Assembly (NCBI RefSeq): GCF_023823125.1
Contig: NZ_CP090949.1
Coordinates: forward strand, 1,822,001 to 1,886,000
Direction: 5' to 3'
DNA: 64,000 nt
DNA from: Erythrobacter aurantius
Lineage (GTDB): Bacteria > Pseudomonadota > Alphaproteobacteria > Sphingomonadales > Sphingomonadaceae
A program made the translations under genes and the position numbers. This document shows positions 25,732-35,808 of this stretch, piece after piece. How positions within the stretch are numbered: the first letter of the stretch is position 1; each line of letters begins with the position of its first letter. The notes below the pieces were generated by a model. The model saw only the letters and a program-made list of their open reading frames with translations, searched no databases and was not told the origin of the DNA.

Positions 25732-26519
25732 CAGCCCTTGAAGACAGGCTTGCGCTTTTCGAGGAAAGACAGGCCACCCTCGCGGGCATCCTGCGTCGAA
25801 CCTGCAATGCGTTGGCCATCAGCTTCCAGCATCAGCGCTGTGTTGAGATCACTCTGCAATCCGTTCCGGACATTCGCCTTCATCCGTGCGAGGGCGACCG
25901 TCGGGCCGGCGGCGAGCCTCTCAGCAAGCGCGCGGGCTTCGGCGGCCAGCGCGTCATCTTCCACGCATTTGTAGATCAGGCCGATCCGTTCGGCTTCTTC
26001 CCCGTGGATGCGTTCGCCCAGCATCATCATGCGGGTCGCCTGTGCCAGCCCGGCGAGGCGGGGGAGGATCCAGCTTGATCCGCCGTCGGGAACCAGCCCG
26101 ATATTGACGAAGGCCTGAAGGAAATAGCCGCTCTTGCCAGCGAGGACGAAGTCGCCTGCCAGCGCGATCGAGCAGCCGATACCCGCAGCCGGGCCATTTA
26201 CGGCGGTGACCACCGGGATCGGCAGGTTCCAGAGCGCAGCCATCATCGGGTTGTAGCTCTGCTGAAGTACGGTGTACGAGCGATCACCGCCCGAGGTGGC
26301 GGAATCCTCGCCGCGTCCGCCAGCCAGATCGGCGCCGGAGCAGAAAGCGCGGCCTTCACCCCTGATCAACAATGCGCGGGCATCGCCAAGATCGCGAATG
26401 GCAGCGAAAATCTCGTCCGCCATGGCCGGGGGGCATGCGTTCAGGCGCTCCGGACGGTTAAGGGTGAGGATCGCGACATCGCCTTCGCGTTCCAGCTTGA
26501 TCGTTTCGTATTGCGCCAT
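25728..26519 (-). CDS. Enoyl-CoA hydratase/isomerase-family protein
   Basis: A 263-residue crotonase. Motifs: ILTLNRPERLNACP, oxyanion hole FCSGADLAGG, NGPAAGIGCSIALAGDF, and GLVPDGGSSWILPRLAG (Asp at the catalytic Glu position, as in PaaG-type isomerases). ATG 26519 (MAQYETIKLE) is preferred over the upstream in-frame start at 26558. Convergent with the acyl-CoA dehydrogenase; probably in fatty/aromatic acyl-CoA metabolism. Confidence 0.85.
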   Translation of the reverse strand: MAQYETIKLEREGDVAILTLNRPERLNACPPAMADEIFAAIRDLGDARALLIRGEGRAFCSGADLAGGRGEDSATSGGDRSYTVLQQSYNPMMAALWNLPIPVVTAVNGPAAGIGCSIALAGDFVLAGKSGYFLQAFVNIGLVPDGGSSWILPRLAGLAQATRMMMLGERIHGEEAERIGLIYKCVEDDALAAEARALAERLAAGPTVALARMKANVRNGLQSDLNTALMLEADGQRIAGSTQDAREGGLSFLEKRKPVFKGC

Positions 26520-26698
26520 GTGTCTCTCTCCAGTTCTCGGTAACTCTTGCGCATGCACACAGCCAAAAGCGCGGGCGAAAGCAACCTCTCAATTTGCAGG
26601 TGTGGCCGAACTCCACGGTCCAATTGACGCGGAGCGATACGGTTGCGATGAGCTTGGGCCATGATCCGCAGCTCGCATAACCGATGGCACCCTGACGC

Positions 26699-29600
26699 AT
26701 GAGCGGCTGGCGTTTTGCGATCGACCGGGGCGGAACCTTCACCGATGTCGTGGCGATTACGCCCGATGGCGAACTGGTCACGGACAAGCTGCTGTCCGAA
26801 AATCCGGAACACTATGCTGATGCCGCGAGCGAGGCCGTTCGCCGATTGATGGAGCGTCACGGGGCCGGGCCTGTCGAGGAATTGCGGATCGGCACCACGG
26901 TCGCCACCAATGCCTTGCTGGAGCGCAAAGGCGAACGCGTCGCGCTGGCGATCACCCGCGGGTTTGCCGACGCGCTGAGGATCGGGACGCAGGCCCGGCC
27001 TGAGATATTTGCAAGGCATATCCTGTTGCCCGAACAATTGCCGAGCGCTGTCGTGGAGATTGACGAAAGGGTCGATGTCCACGGCAATGTGCTGGTGCCG
27101 CTGGATGAGGTCGCTGCACGTGATCAGTTTCGCCAGCTGCGTGCGGATGGCTTCGATGCGATTGCGATCATCTCGCTCCACTGCTGGAAATACCGTGATC
27201 ATGAGGCACGCCTGGCCCGTATCGCTGACGAAGCAGGATTTGCGCAAATCAGTGTCAGCCACGAAGTCGCGCCGTTGATCAAGCTGATCCCGCGCGGCGA
27301 TACGACGGTGGTGGACGCCTATCTGTCCCCCGTTCTGCGCCGCTACACCGACACGCTGCGCGCCGAATTGCCCGAGGCCGGGCGGTTGCGGTTCATGCAG
27401 TCCAACGGGGGGCTTGCCGAAGTCGGCGCGTTTCGCGGAAAGGATGCGATCCTCTCCGGCCCCGCTGGCGGTGTGGTGGGGATGGTGGCTGCCTGCGCGC
27501 CTTTGGGGCATGATCGGCTGATCGGCTTCGACATGGGCGGCACGAGCACCGATGTCGCGCATTATGCCGGGCGCTACGAGCTCACCGGAGACAGCGTTGT
27601 AGCAGGGGTGCGGGTGGCCGCGCCGATGATGAAGATCCACACCGTAGCCGCAGGGGGAGGGTCGATCTGCAGTTTTGACGGATCACGCTTTCGCGTCGGT
27701 CCCGAAAGTGCGGGCGCCGATCCCGGCCCTGCCTGTTATCGCAAGGGCGGGCCGCTGACGGTCACCGATTGCAACCTTTTCCTCGGCCGGATCGACCCTG
27801 CATTCTTCCCGCCGGTCTTCGGCCCCCATGCCGACCAACCGCTTGACCCGGAAGCATCGCGCGCCGCGCTCGAAGCGGTGGCGGCGCGATTGCCCGAAGC
27901 GAAAACGCTGGAGGAGATCGCCGAGGGCTTCCTCGCCATTGCGGTCGACAACATGGCCAATGCGATCCGCAAGATATCGGTTGCGCGCGGTCACGATGTG
28001 ACGACCTATGCGCTGGCATGTTTCGGCGGCGCAGGGGGGCAGCACGCTTGCCGGGTGGCTGATGAGCTGGGGATGGAGACGGTGCTGGTCCACCCGCTCG
28101 CCAGCCTGCTTTCCGCCTTCGGCATCGGCCTCGCCCCGGTAAAGGCCATGCGCGAGGCCAGTGTGGTCCGCCCGCTGGAGGATAGCTTTGCTGCCGCGTT
28201 GGAGACGCTCGAACGCAAGGCGCGTGATGACCTGATCATGCAGGGGATCGCCGACAGCGCGATCCGTATCGAAAGCCATGCGAGGCTGCGGTTCGAAGGG
28301 AGCGATTCCGTCCTTCCCGTCGTTTGTGGTGAAGCCGCCGCCATGGCCGAAGAATTCCGCCAGCTGCACCGCCAGCGCTTCGGCTATTCCGATGCCGATG
28401 CCCGGATCATCGTCGAAGCCTTGAGTGTCGAGGCGATCGGCGATGCCGGAGGGCTGGGCAGACAAACGGTCAAACCCGTTCCTACCGGAAATCAGGCTTC
28501 AGGCGCATGGCGCACCATCGAACGCAGCGGGATGCAGTCGGGCGCCACAATCGACGGTCCGGCGCTCATCATTGATCCGGGATCGACCACAGTGGTGGAG
28601 CCGGGCTGGGAAGCCCGATTGGCGGACGACGGCAGCCTTGTCCTTTCGCGGGTCGAAGCGGTTCAGCGGGATCGTGCCGCCGGCACTGCGGTCGATCCGG
28701 TGCGGCTGGAGATATTCAACAACCTGTTTATGGCGATTGCCGAGGAAATGGGCGTGGTGCTGCAATCCACCGCGACCTCGGTCAATATCAAGGAGCGGCT
28801 CGATTTCTCCTGCGCTGTGTTCGACCGGGAAGGCGCGCTGATCGCCAACGCGCCGCATATCCCTGTGCATCTCGGCAGCATGGGCGACAGCATCGCCCGT
28901 GTGATCGAGGCACGCGGGGCAGAGCACGGCACGCCCAAAGACGGCAGGGGCTTCCGCCGCGGCGACGCCTATGTCCTGAACGATCCCTATCGCGGCGGCA
29001 CGCACCTGCCCGATATCACGGTGATTGTGCCTGTGTTCTACAGCGATGAAAGCGCGCAGCCTGACGCCTTTGTTGCCGCGCGCGGCCACCATGCCGACAT
29101 CGGCGGGATAGCGCCGGGATCAATGCCGCCTGAAAGCCGCACGATCGAGGAGGAGGGCGTGATGATCGACAACCTCCTGATGGTGGACGAAGGCGCGTTT
29201 CAGGAAGCTGCCGTGCGCAAGGTGCTGGCCAATGCACGCTATCCGGCGCGCAATCCTGATCGCAACCTGTCCGACCTGCGCGCGCAGCTTGCGGCCTGCA
29301 CCCGCGGCGCCGAATTGCTGGCTGCGGCCGCCCGCGATCAGGGGACGCAAGTGGTCAGCGCCTATATGGGCCACGTCCTCGACAATGCCGAAGAAAGCGT
29401 GCGCCGTCTGCTTGATCGGCTTGAGGATGGTGCATTCACCTATCCGATGGACAACGGGGCCAAAGTCGCGGTCTCTATCCGCATCGATCGGCAGGCGCGT
29501 TCGGCGGTGTTCGATTTTACCGGCACCAGCGATCAACTGCCGGACAACTTCAACGCCCCCCGTTCGATCACACGGGCGGCCGCGCTTTATGTCCTGCGCA

Positions 29601-30256
29601 CGCTGATCGACGATGTAATCCCGATGAACGACGGTTGCCTGAGGCCGGTGGACTTGGTCGTGCCCGAAGGCTCTATGCTGAATCCCCGCCCCGGTGCGGC
29701 GGTGGTGGCGGGTAATGTCGAAACCAGTCAGGTTGTCACCGATGCCCTGTTCGCAGCAACCGGAAGGCTCGCGCCGTCGCAAGGCACGATGAACAATTTC
29801 ACCTTCGGTAACGATCAGCACCAATATTACGAAACGATCTGCGGCGGTTCCGGGGCGGGGCCGGATCATGACGGCACCAGCGCGGTGCAAACCCATATGA
29901 CCAATTCGCGGCTGACCGATCCGGAAATCCTCGAAACGCGCCTGCCCGTTCGGCTGGATCGGTTCGCGATCCGTCACGGCTCGGGCGGGGCGGGGCTGCA
30001 TCATGGCGGGGACGGAGTGGAACGGCGCGTGACCTTCCTTGAAACGATGCGCGCCAACATGCTTGCCAATCGCAGAGCGATCCCGCCAAGCGGCATTTGT
30101 GGCGGCGGCGATGCTGCACCGGGTTGCAACTGGGTGGAGCGTGGCGATGGGTCAATTGAGCAATTGAGCGCGACCGGCTCGGCGGAGATGCAGCCAGGCG
30201 ACGCATTCGTAATTCTGACGCCGGGGGGCGGCGGTTTCGGGAAGGAGGGGGTATGA
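26699..30256 (+). CDS. 5-oxoprolinase / hydantoinase A-B fusion
   Basis: A 1185-residue single-chain protein. Residues 1-650 are the HyuA ATPase-like half ([15 protein letters not shown] start, [10 protein letters not shown] middle, and a [10 protein letters not shown] phosphate motif). Residues about 660-1185 are the HyuB half ([43 protein letters not shown]). This size and order match ATP-dependent 5-oxoprolinases (OplaH), which open 5-oxoproline to glutamate. It overlaps the DUF969 gene by ATGA, so transport and hydrolysis are coupled. A related lactam is possible. Confidence 0.85.
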   Translation: MSGWRFAIDRGGTFTDVVAITPDGELVTDKLLSENPEHYADAASEAVRRLMERHGAGPVEELRIGTTVATNALLERKGERVALAITRGFADALRIGTQARPEIFARHILLPEQLPSAVVEIDERVDVHGNVLVPLDEVAARDQFRQLRADGFDAIAIISLHCWKYRDHEARLARIADEAGFAQISVSHEVAPLIKLIPRGDTTVVDAYLSPVLRRYTDTLRAELPEAGRLRFMQSNGGLAEVGAFRGKDAILSGPAGGVVGMVAACAPLGHDRLIGFDMGGTSTDVAHYAGRYELTGDSVVAGVRVAAPMMKIHTVAAGGGSICSFDGSRFRVGPESAGADPGPACYRKGGPLTVTDCNLFLGRIDPAFFPPVFGPHADQPLDPEASRAALEAVAARLPEAKTLEEIAEGFLAIAVDNMANAIRKISVARGHDVTTYALACFGGAGGQHACRVADELGMETVLVHPLASLLSAFGIGLAPVKAMREASVVRPLEDSFAAALETLERKARDDLIMQGIADSAIRIESHARLRFEGSDSVLPVVCGEAAAMAEEFRQLHRQRFGYSDADARIIVEALSVEAIGDAGGLGRQTVKPVPTGNQASGAWRTIERSGMQSGATIDGPALIIDPGSTTVVEPGWEARLADDGSLVLSRVEAVQRDRAAGTAVDPVRLEIFNNLFMAIAEEMGVVLQSTATSVNIKERLDFSCAVFDREGALIANAPHIPVHLGSMGDSIARVIEARGAEHGTPKDGRGFRRGDAYVLNDPYRGGTHLPDITVIVPVFYSDESAQPDAFVAARGHHADIGGIAPGSMPPESRTIEEEGVMIDNLLMVDEGAFQEAAVRKVLANARYPARNPDRNLSDLRAQLAACTRGAELLAAAARDQGTQVVSAYMGHVLDNAEESVRRLLDRLEDGAFTYPMDNGAKVAVSIRIDRQARSAVFDFTGTSDQLPDNFNAPRSITRAAALYVLRTLIDDVIPMNDGCLRPVDLVVPEGSMLNPRPGAAVVAGNVETSQVVTDALFAATGRLAPSQGTMNNFTFGNDQHQYYETICGGSGAGPDHDGTSAVQTHMTNSRLTDPEILETRLPVRLDRFAIRHGSGGAGLHHGGDGVERRVTFLETMRANMLANRRAIPPSGICGGGDAAPGCNWVERGDGSIEQLSATGSAEMQPGDAFVILTPGGGGFGKEGV

Positions 30257-30924
30257 ATTATTGGCCGCTCTTGGGAATTGCCCTTGTCGTGATCGGCTTT
30301 GCCTTGCGGTTCAACCCGCTGCTTGTCGTGGTGACGGCAGCGGTGGCAACCGGATTGCTGGCGGGTTTCGATTTCGTCGCCGTGGTGGAGGCGCTGGGCA
30401 AGGCGTTCAACGATAATCGCTATATCTCGGTGACGTGGATCATCCTGCCGGTGATCGGCCTGCTCGAACGGCACGGGTTGCAGCAACGGGCAAGGGCGCT
30501 GATCGAAAGCGTGCGCGGGGCGACCATGGGCAAGCTGCTGACGATCTATCTGCTGTTCCGCCAGATCACGGCCGCATTGGGCATGAAGGATATCGGCGGC
30601 CACCCGCAGGCGGTGCGTCCGCTGGTGGCGCCGATGGCAGAGGCCGCGGCGGAAAAATCGCACGGCAAGCTGGACGAAGGCGACCGCGAAAAGGTCCTCG
30701 CCATGTCTGCAGCGACCGACAATGTCGGGCTATTCTTTGGTGAAGACATTTTCTTCGCTATCGCTTCTATCCTATTGATCCAAGGTGTTTTTGAAAGTTC
30801 AGGATACCCACTTACCCCGCTCGAACTTTCGGTCTGGGCAATACCGACAGCGATCTGTGCATTCTTCATCCATTCATGGCGCATCAGGGCGCTGGATCGC
30901 CGGTTGGGGAGGGTTCGCCCATGA
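30253..30924 (+). CDS. DUF969 membrane protein
   Basis: A 223-residue protein with about five hydrophobic helices and the DUF969 pattern ([21 protein letters not shown] and [23 protein letters not shown] ending). DUF969 proteins occur in pairs with DUF979 next to 5-oxoproline or pyroglutamyl enzymes. It overlaps both neighbours by 4 nt. Likely half of a two-component permease for the oxoprolinase substrate. Confidence 0.75.
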   Translation: MNYWPLLGIALVVIGFALRFNPLLVVVTAAVATGLLAGFDFVAVVEALGKAFNDNRYISVTWIILPVIGLLERHGLQQRARALIESVRGATMGKLLTIYLLFRQITAALGMKDIGGHPQAVRPLVAPMAEAAAEKSHGKLDEGDREKVLAMSAATDNVGLFFGEDIFFAIASILLIQGVFESSGYPLTPLELSVWAIPTAICAFFIHSWRIRALDRRLGRVRP

Positions 30925-31871
30925 TCACCTATGAATGGCTTTATTGGCTTGCCGGCGCCTTTTTCGCGGTCTGGGCGATCCTCAGCCTACGCGATCAAAG
31001 GTCTGGAAATGCTGCATTTTGGGGGATATTGTCGGGCAGTTTCTTCCTTGGTTCACACCTGTCAGATCTCGCCAACGGGATCCTCGTTCTGGCGCTCGTG
31101 GGTATTGCGGGACTGGGTGGATTGAACCGCAGTGATCCGGCAACGACGACCCTTCAGGAGCGAGAAACATTATCAAGTAAGCTTGGTAGTAAATTGTTTT
31201 TTCCTGCTTTGATTGTTCCCGTCACGGCCGTCGCAGGGACACTGCTCTACAATTATACCCCCTTGTCGGAAACCGGCCTGTTCGAAGCCCGGCGTGAAAC
31301 ACTGATCCTGTTCGGGATCGGTGTCGTGATCGCTTTGGTTGCGGCAATGGTGTGGTTGAAGCCTCCGGTACTTGCTCCGGCTGAGGAAGGGCGCAGGTTG
31401 ATCGACTCCATCGGTTGGGCAGCGATCCTGCCGCAAATGCTGGCGGCGCTCGGTGCGGTGTTTGCGCTGGCCGGGGTGGGTGACATCATCGGCGGCCTTG
31501 CCGGAAGCGCGATCCCTGAAGGCAGCGTCTTTCTCACCGTGGTGGTATTTGCGCTGGGTATGGCACTGTTCACGATGATCATGGGGAATGCCTTTGCGGC
31601 CTTCCCGGTGATGGCTGCTGCTATCGGCATTCCGCTGCTGGTGGAAACCTATGGTGGCAATCCGGCGGTGATCGGTGCGGTGGGTATGCTGGCCGGATTT
31701 TGCGGAACATTGCTCACGCCCATGGCGGCCAACTTCAACATCGTCCCGGCGGCATTGCTGGAGCTCAAAGACCAGAATGCCGTCATCCGCCAGCAGGTCG
31801 GCACGGCCGTCCCGCTGTGGGTGTGTAATGTGGTGATCGTCTATGTGGGGGCGTTCCTGCTGTGGAACTGA
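30921..31871 (+). CDS. DUF979 membrane protein (permease partner of DUF969)
   Basis: A 316-residue protein with about nine hydrophobic segments. The DUF979 pattern is visible: MIMGNAFAAFPVMAAAIGIP, VGMLAGFCGTLLTPMAANFN. ATG 30921 overlaps the DUF969 stop by 4 nt; the ORF extension to 30876 is inside the neighbour. Its end overlaps the DUF2891 start by 10 nt. A patch around 31150-31260 is noticeably AT-richer than its surroundings. Confidence 0.75.
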   Translation: MITYEWLYWLAGAFFAVWAILSLRDQRSGNAAFWGILSGSFFLGSHLSDLANGILVLALVGIAGLGGLNRSDPATTTLQERETLSSKLGSKLFFPALIVPVTAVAGTLLYNYTPLSETGLFEARRETLILFGIGVVIALVAAMVWLKPPVLAPAEEGRRLIDSIGWAAILPQMLAALGAVFALAGVGDIIGGLAGSAIPEGSVFLTVVVFALGMALFTMIMGNAFAAFPVMAAAIGIPLLVETYGGNPAVIGAVGMLAGFCGTLLTPMAANFNIVPAALLELKDQNAVIRQQVGTAVPLWVCNVVIVYVGAFLLWN

Positions 31872-32854
31872 CTGCCGAAATCGCCGCGAAATTCGCCCGG
31901 ATCGCGTTGGGCCATGTCGGTCGCGAATATCCCAATTCGCCCGGTCATGTGCTGGGCTGCGATGCCGATGCGCGGACCCCGCGCGAACTCCACCCGGCGT
32001 TTTTCGGCAGCTTTGACTGGCACTCCTGCGTGCACAGCTGGTGGCTGTTGCTCACCGTGCGCGGCGGGTTTGCCGGCCTGTCCGAAGCGCGGGAGATCGA
32101 AGCGCTGGCGGACGCGACCTTTACCGATGAAAATCTGGCTACAGAACTCGCCTATTTTCAGAGGCCTGAAGCACGAGGTTTCGAAAGACCCTACGGTTGG
32201 GGCTGGCTGCTGTACCTCCATCTGGAGGCGAGCAGGCATGGTGACAAACCGTGGGGAGCGCGGCTTGAGCCGCTGGCGCGGGAAATCGCGCAACGATTGC
32301 GGGCGTACCTCGCGGTGCTGACCTATCCGATTACGGTTGGCACGCACTTCAACACCGCCTTTGCCCTTTGGCTTGCAGGGAAGTGGGCCGACGCGTTCGA
32401 TCCTGCGCTACGCGGCGAGATATCCGAATGGGCGGCGCGCCAGTTTGGCAGCAGGTCGGATTATCGCGGGTGGGAGCCGGGGGGCGATGAATTCCTCTCG
32501 CCGGTGCTGACAGCGGCGCTGCTGGTGCAGTCTGTGACCCCTGCTGACGAATTCCTGCCGTGGTTCGAAGGTCTGGTGGTCGAAAATGGCTGGCTGGAAT
32601 GTGAGTGCCATCCCGTTACCGTGTCCGATCGCAGCGACGGCAAGATCGCGCACCTCGATGGCCTCAACCTCAGCCGGGCCTGGTGCCTTTGGGAATTGTC
32701 GGCCAGTTGCCGGGGGCGGCCAGAGCTCGAAAATCTCGTGCTGGAACGCGCTCAGACCCACTTCAGCGCCGCTATGCCCCATGTCGCGGGCGACTATATG
32801 GGCGAACATTGGTTGGCGAGTTTCGCCCTTCTGGCGCTGCAATCTCGGCCCTGA
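31862..32854 (+). CDS. DUF2891-domain protein
   Basis: A 330-residue soluble protein with GTG start overlapping DUF979. The characteristic DUF2891 features are LHPAFFGSFDWHSCVHSWW near residues 40-60, RPYGWGWLLYLHLE and THFNTAFAL, then ECECHPVT. The periodic Trp/His-rich helices suggest an alpha-alpha barrel like glycan-active enzymes. Its presence in the same overlapping operon as the oxoprolinase and permease suggests a role in the same pathway; the reaction is unknown. Confidence 0.75.
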   Translation: MELTAEIAAKFARIALGHVGREYPNSPGHVLGCDADARTPRELHPAFFGSFDWHSCVHSWWLLLTVRGGFAGLSEAREIEALADATFTDENLATELAYFQRPEARGFERPYGWGWLLYLHLEASRHGDKPWGARLEPLAREIAQRLRAYLAVLTYPITVGTHFNTAFALWLAGKWADAFDPALRGEISEWAARQFGSRSDYRGWEPGGDEFLSPVLTAALLVQSVTPADEFLPWFEGLVVENGWLECECHPVTVSDRSDGKIAHLDGLNLSRAWCLWELSASCRGRPELENLVLERAQTHFSAAMPHVAGDYMGEHWLASFALLALQSRP

Positions 32855-32999
32855 AACGGCGGAAATGAGTGCGTAATCGTTCCCCGATCAAGCCTCAGGG
32901 TCTGACAGTAAGCTGCTGACCGAACGGTAGAATTTCAGCTTTGGATTTAGGGGCTGTTCCAGAAACTCGGCAAGATCTTCGCGAGATTGAGCGATCCTG

Positions 33000-33070
33000 T
33001 TAACCATTGCTTAGAGTAAGAAAACCGCTGATTTTCAGAGGTTTTCCGGCGTTCGCTAACCGCTTGCTAA
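33000..33070 (+). promoter_or_regulatory. Two CtrA-like half-site pairs before the surface locus
   Basis: TTAA-N7-TTAG (33000-33014) and CTAA-N7-CTAA (33056-33070) each differ from the alphaproteobacterial CtrA consensus TTAA-N7-TTAA at one base per half-site at most. They lie upstream of the first surface-protein gene (start 33097). CtrA controls polar and envelope genes in many alphaproteobacteria; binding here is not shown. Confidence 0.4.
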
Positions 33071-33096
33071 CCATTACTCAGTATCCGCCCCTAAGT

Positions 33097-34077
33097 ATGG
33101 ATACGCAGACTCTCACTAAATCGCTTTTCGTCACATCCGTTGTGGCGGTGTTCACCATTTCCACGCCTGCCTTGGCGGACGGTGTCAGCGCGGGAACGCT
33201 GATCGAGAACACGGCTTCGGCAACCTATGACGATGGGGACACGACCCGCACGGTCGATTCCAATACCGTAACCGTTCGCGTCGACGAATTGCTCGACGTA
33301 ACCACCACGTCGCTCGACAGCGGCCCGATTGGTGCGCAGCCCGGTGAAGTGGTGTTGACCTATGAGATCACCAACAAGGGCAACGGGCCCGAAGCCTATC
33401 TGCTCACAGCCAACCCAACGGTTGCCGGCAATGACTTCGACACCGCCATTGTGGCGGTCGCAATCGATACCAATGGTAACGGCACCTACGATCCGGGTGT
33501 CGACGAAATCCTGACCGCCCCACTCACTACGCCTGAACTCGCGGCTGAGGAGGCAATCACTGTTTTCGTTATCGCCACTGTCCCCGACGGTGTGATTGAC
33601 GGGCAAGCCAGCGAAGTCGAATTGCTCGCCGAAGCCGTCACCGGCACCGGCGCCCCTCGGACCACTTTTGCCGGTCAGGGTGTCGATGGCGGAGATGCGA
33701 TCGTCGGTTCCACCAGAGCGGCAGCCAGCGCAACCGGTTCGATGATCGTCGGCATCGCGACGGTCGATCTCGACAAGAGCGTCAGCCTGCTTGATCCGTT
33801 CGGCGGTACGGGAGCAGTTCCGGGAACGGTCGCCACCTTCACCATTACCGCCACCGTTTCGGGCAGCGGCTCGGTCGACAACTTCGTCGTCACCGACTCC
33901 ATCCCCGCAGGCACGACCTACGCGGCCGGCACTCTCGCACTGGATGGCGCAGGCCTGACCGATGCCAGCGGCGACGACGCGGGTGAAGCTTCCGATGCTG
34001 ACGGGATCAGCGTCGACCTCGGCACTGTCGCGGCGGGAAGCGTCCACGAAATCACCTTTGACGTCACGATCGACTGA
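33097..34077 (+). CDS. Exported DUF11-type repeat protein (surface locus gene A)
   Basis: A 326-residue protein with signal (VVAVFTISTPALADG). Ig-like DUF11 repeats: ENTASATYDDG, then PGEVVLTYEITNKGNGPEA, a Ca-binding-like loop DTNGNGTYDPGVDE at residues 124-137, and a second repeat (PGTVATFTITATVSG). ATG 33097 begins the signal; upstream in-frame start at 33007 is unlikely. First of five adjacent exported genes with related domains; paralogous to gene C (34680). Confidence 0.75.
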   Translation: MDTQTLTKSLFVTSVVAVFTISTPALADGVSAGTLIENTASATYDDGDTTRTVDSNTVTVRVDELLDVTTTSLDSGPIGAQPGEVVLTYEITNKGNGPEAYLLTANPTVAGNDFDTAIVAVAIDTNGNGTYDPGVDEILTAPLTTPELAAEEAITVFVIATVPDGVIDGQASEVELLAEAVTGTGAPRTTFAGQGVDGGDAIVGSTRAAASATGSMIVGIATVDLDKSVSLLDPFGGTGAVPGTVATFTITATVSGSGSVDNFVVTDSIPAGTTYAAGTLALDGAGLTDASGDDAGEASDADGISVDLGTVAAGSVHEITFDVTID

Positions 34078-34102
34078 AATCTGAACTGAGGAAACAAGAG
34101 CC

Positions 34103-34582
34103 ATGAATACGTTCAAGAAAATGGTCGCAGCTCTGCTTGTCCTCTCAAGCACTGCTGCCCCTGTCGCTGCATTCGCACAAAGCCCGGTTTCGCTTTCGGG
34201 CGATGTGAAAGCGGTCGAAACCACGGTTGACGATGCCGGGAACGAGGTGACCAAGCTCGTCGATCCCGATGTCATCGTACCTGGAGATCGCCTCGTATTC
34301 GGCACGGATTACGCCAACAACGGCGCGGAACCGGTTGAAAACTTTGTCGTCACCAACCCGCTGCCCGCGGCTGTGCGCCTTGCGCCCGATGCCGATCCGC
34401 AGCTGGTCGTATCGGTCGATGCCGGGAAAAGCTGGGGCGTGCTCGCCTCGCTGACGGTCGCCGGTGAGGACGGCTCCCCCCGTGCCGCTAGCCATGCCGA
34501 TGTGACGCATGTGCGTTGGACGCTGCCGGTGATCGCGCCGGGCGAAAGCGGACGGCTCGAATATCCGGCGATCATACGCTGA
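34103..34582 (+). CDS. Small exported DUF11-like protein (surface locus gene B)
   Basis: A 159-residue protein with signal peptide (LSSTAAPVAAFAQ). One Ig-like domain with DUF11 hallmarks: VDPDVIVPGDRLVFGTDYAN, VENFVVTNPLP and GESGRLEYPAIIR. It is the smallest member of the locus and may be a subunit or connector. Confidence 0.7.
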   Translation: MNTFKKMVAALLVLSSTAAPVAAFAQSPVSLSGDVKAVETTVDDAGNEVTKLVDPDVIVPGDRLVFGTDYANNGAEPVENFVVTNPLPAAVRLAPDADPQLVVSVDAGKSWGVLASLTVAGEDGSPRAASHADVTHVRWTLPVIAPGESGRLEYPAIIR

Positions 34583-34679
34583 TCGCCGCACCTGAGATCT
34601 TCCGTCGAAAGACGGTTGGTAACCGCCAAGTCCTGCGGGCGGATTTCTTGACGCGGGGCACACGCAGAGGACCACAACA

Positions 34680-35786
34680 ATGACACGTACCACCCAGTTG
34701 CTGGGTGCGGTCAGCGCATTTGCGCTGGTCGCGATGTCCAGCAGTCCTGCGTTGGCGGTCGGAACGACCGCCGGCACGGACATTACTAACAACGTCACCG
34801 TTACCTTCGAGGTCGGTGGCGAACTTCAGAACGAAGTCACCGACAGCGATACCTTCACGGTTGACCGTCGGATCGACGTGAACGTCAACTTCACCGGCGC
34901 GACCCCGGTGTCGGTATCACCCGGCCAGAACCAGGCCGTGCTTTCGTTTGATGTGACCAACCTGTCGAACGCGGCGATCGATCTTGACCTGTCGACCGTG
35001 CTGACGGCTGGCAACAACGCCAACATCGAAAACATCACGATCTATCAGGATCTGGATGGCGACGGTGTGCTGGACCAGGCGGAAATCGACGCCGGTCCGA
35101 TCACCTTCCTTGATGAAGTGGCTGCCGATGATGGCAACGGGACGCAGACCATTTCTGTCCTCGTCGTCGCTGACATCACTACTGATGCAATCAACGACGA
35201 CATCTTCGACATCGCGCTGGTGGCTGATGCCCATGAAGCGGGCGGCAATGGGGTGTTGGGTGCGGAAATCACCGCAACTGCGGGCGCCAACACTGCTGGC
35301 GTCGATACGGTCCTTGCCGACGGCAATGGCGGTACCGGCGAAGACAACGACAATGAAGGCGACTTCTCTGACGAAGGTCAGTTCGAAGTGGCAGGCGCTT
35401 TGATCACTGTCGTCAAGTCGAGCCGCATCGTCAGCGATCCGGTGAACGGGTCAACCGATCCGAAGGCGATCCCGGGTGCGGTGATCGAATACTGTATCGC
35501 GGTTTCGAACGGAGCGGATGCAGCGACGGCAACTGCGGTCAACGTGGCTGACGATCTGCCTGCCGACGTGACGTTTGCCGAAAACGATTTCGGTATCTGG
35601 GTCGATGGCGATGCCGTTGTCAACGCAGGTGTCGCGACCTGCTCGAACGGCACCGATGGCGAAGGCACGAGCGCTACCTACACCGCCGGGGGCGGCACGG
35701 GTGGTCTCGACCTGATCTCGGGCACGCTCAGCGACATTCCGGCGAGCACGACGCGCTCGCTCTATTTCCGCGTAACGATCAACTAA
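34680..35786 (+). CDS. Exported DUF11/EF-hand repeat protein (surface locus gene C)
   Basis: A 368-residue protein with signal (VAMSSSPALAVG). Its N-terminal half parallels gene A. A canonical 12-residue EF-hand loop DLDGDGVLDQAE lies at 124-135, the same position as the Ca-like loop in gene A. The C-terminal DUF11 repeat (VVKSSRIVSDPVNGSTDPKA) is closely related to a module in gene E (about residue 561). Likely calcium-stabilised and surface-exposed. Confidence 0.75.
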   Translation: MTRTTQLLGAVSAFALVAMSSSPALAVGTTAGTDITNNVTVTFEVGGELQNEVTDSDTFTVDRRIDVNVNFTGATPVSVSPGQNQAVLSFDVTNLSNAAIDLDLSTVLTAGNNANIENITIYQDLDGDGVLDQAEIDAGPITFLDEVAADDGNGTQTISVLVVADITTDAINDDIFDIALVADAHEAGGNGVLGAEITATAGANTAGVDTVLADGNGGTGEDNDNEGDFSDEGQFEVAGALITVVKSSRIVSDPVNGSTDPKAIPGAVIEYCIAVSNGADAATATAVNVADDLPADVTFAENDFGIWVDGDAVVNAGVATCSNGTDGEGTSATYTAGGGTGGLDLISGTLSDIPASTTRSLYFRVTIN

Positions 35787-35808
35787 GATCGAAATTCGGA
35801 ACTAGGCT

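Noticed and set aside
26441..27640. 399-residue minus-strand frame
   Set aside because: Antisense to the 5-oxoprolinase, which has clear conserved motifs.
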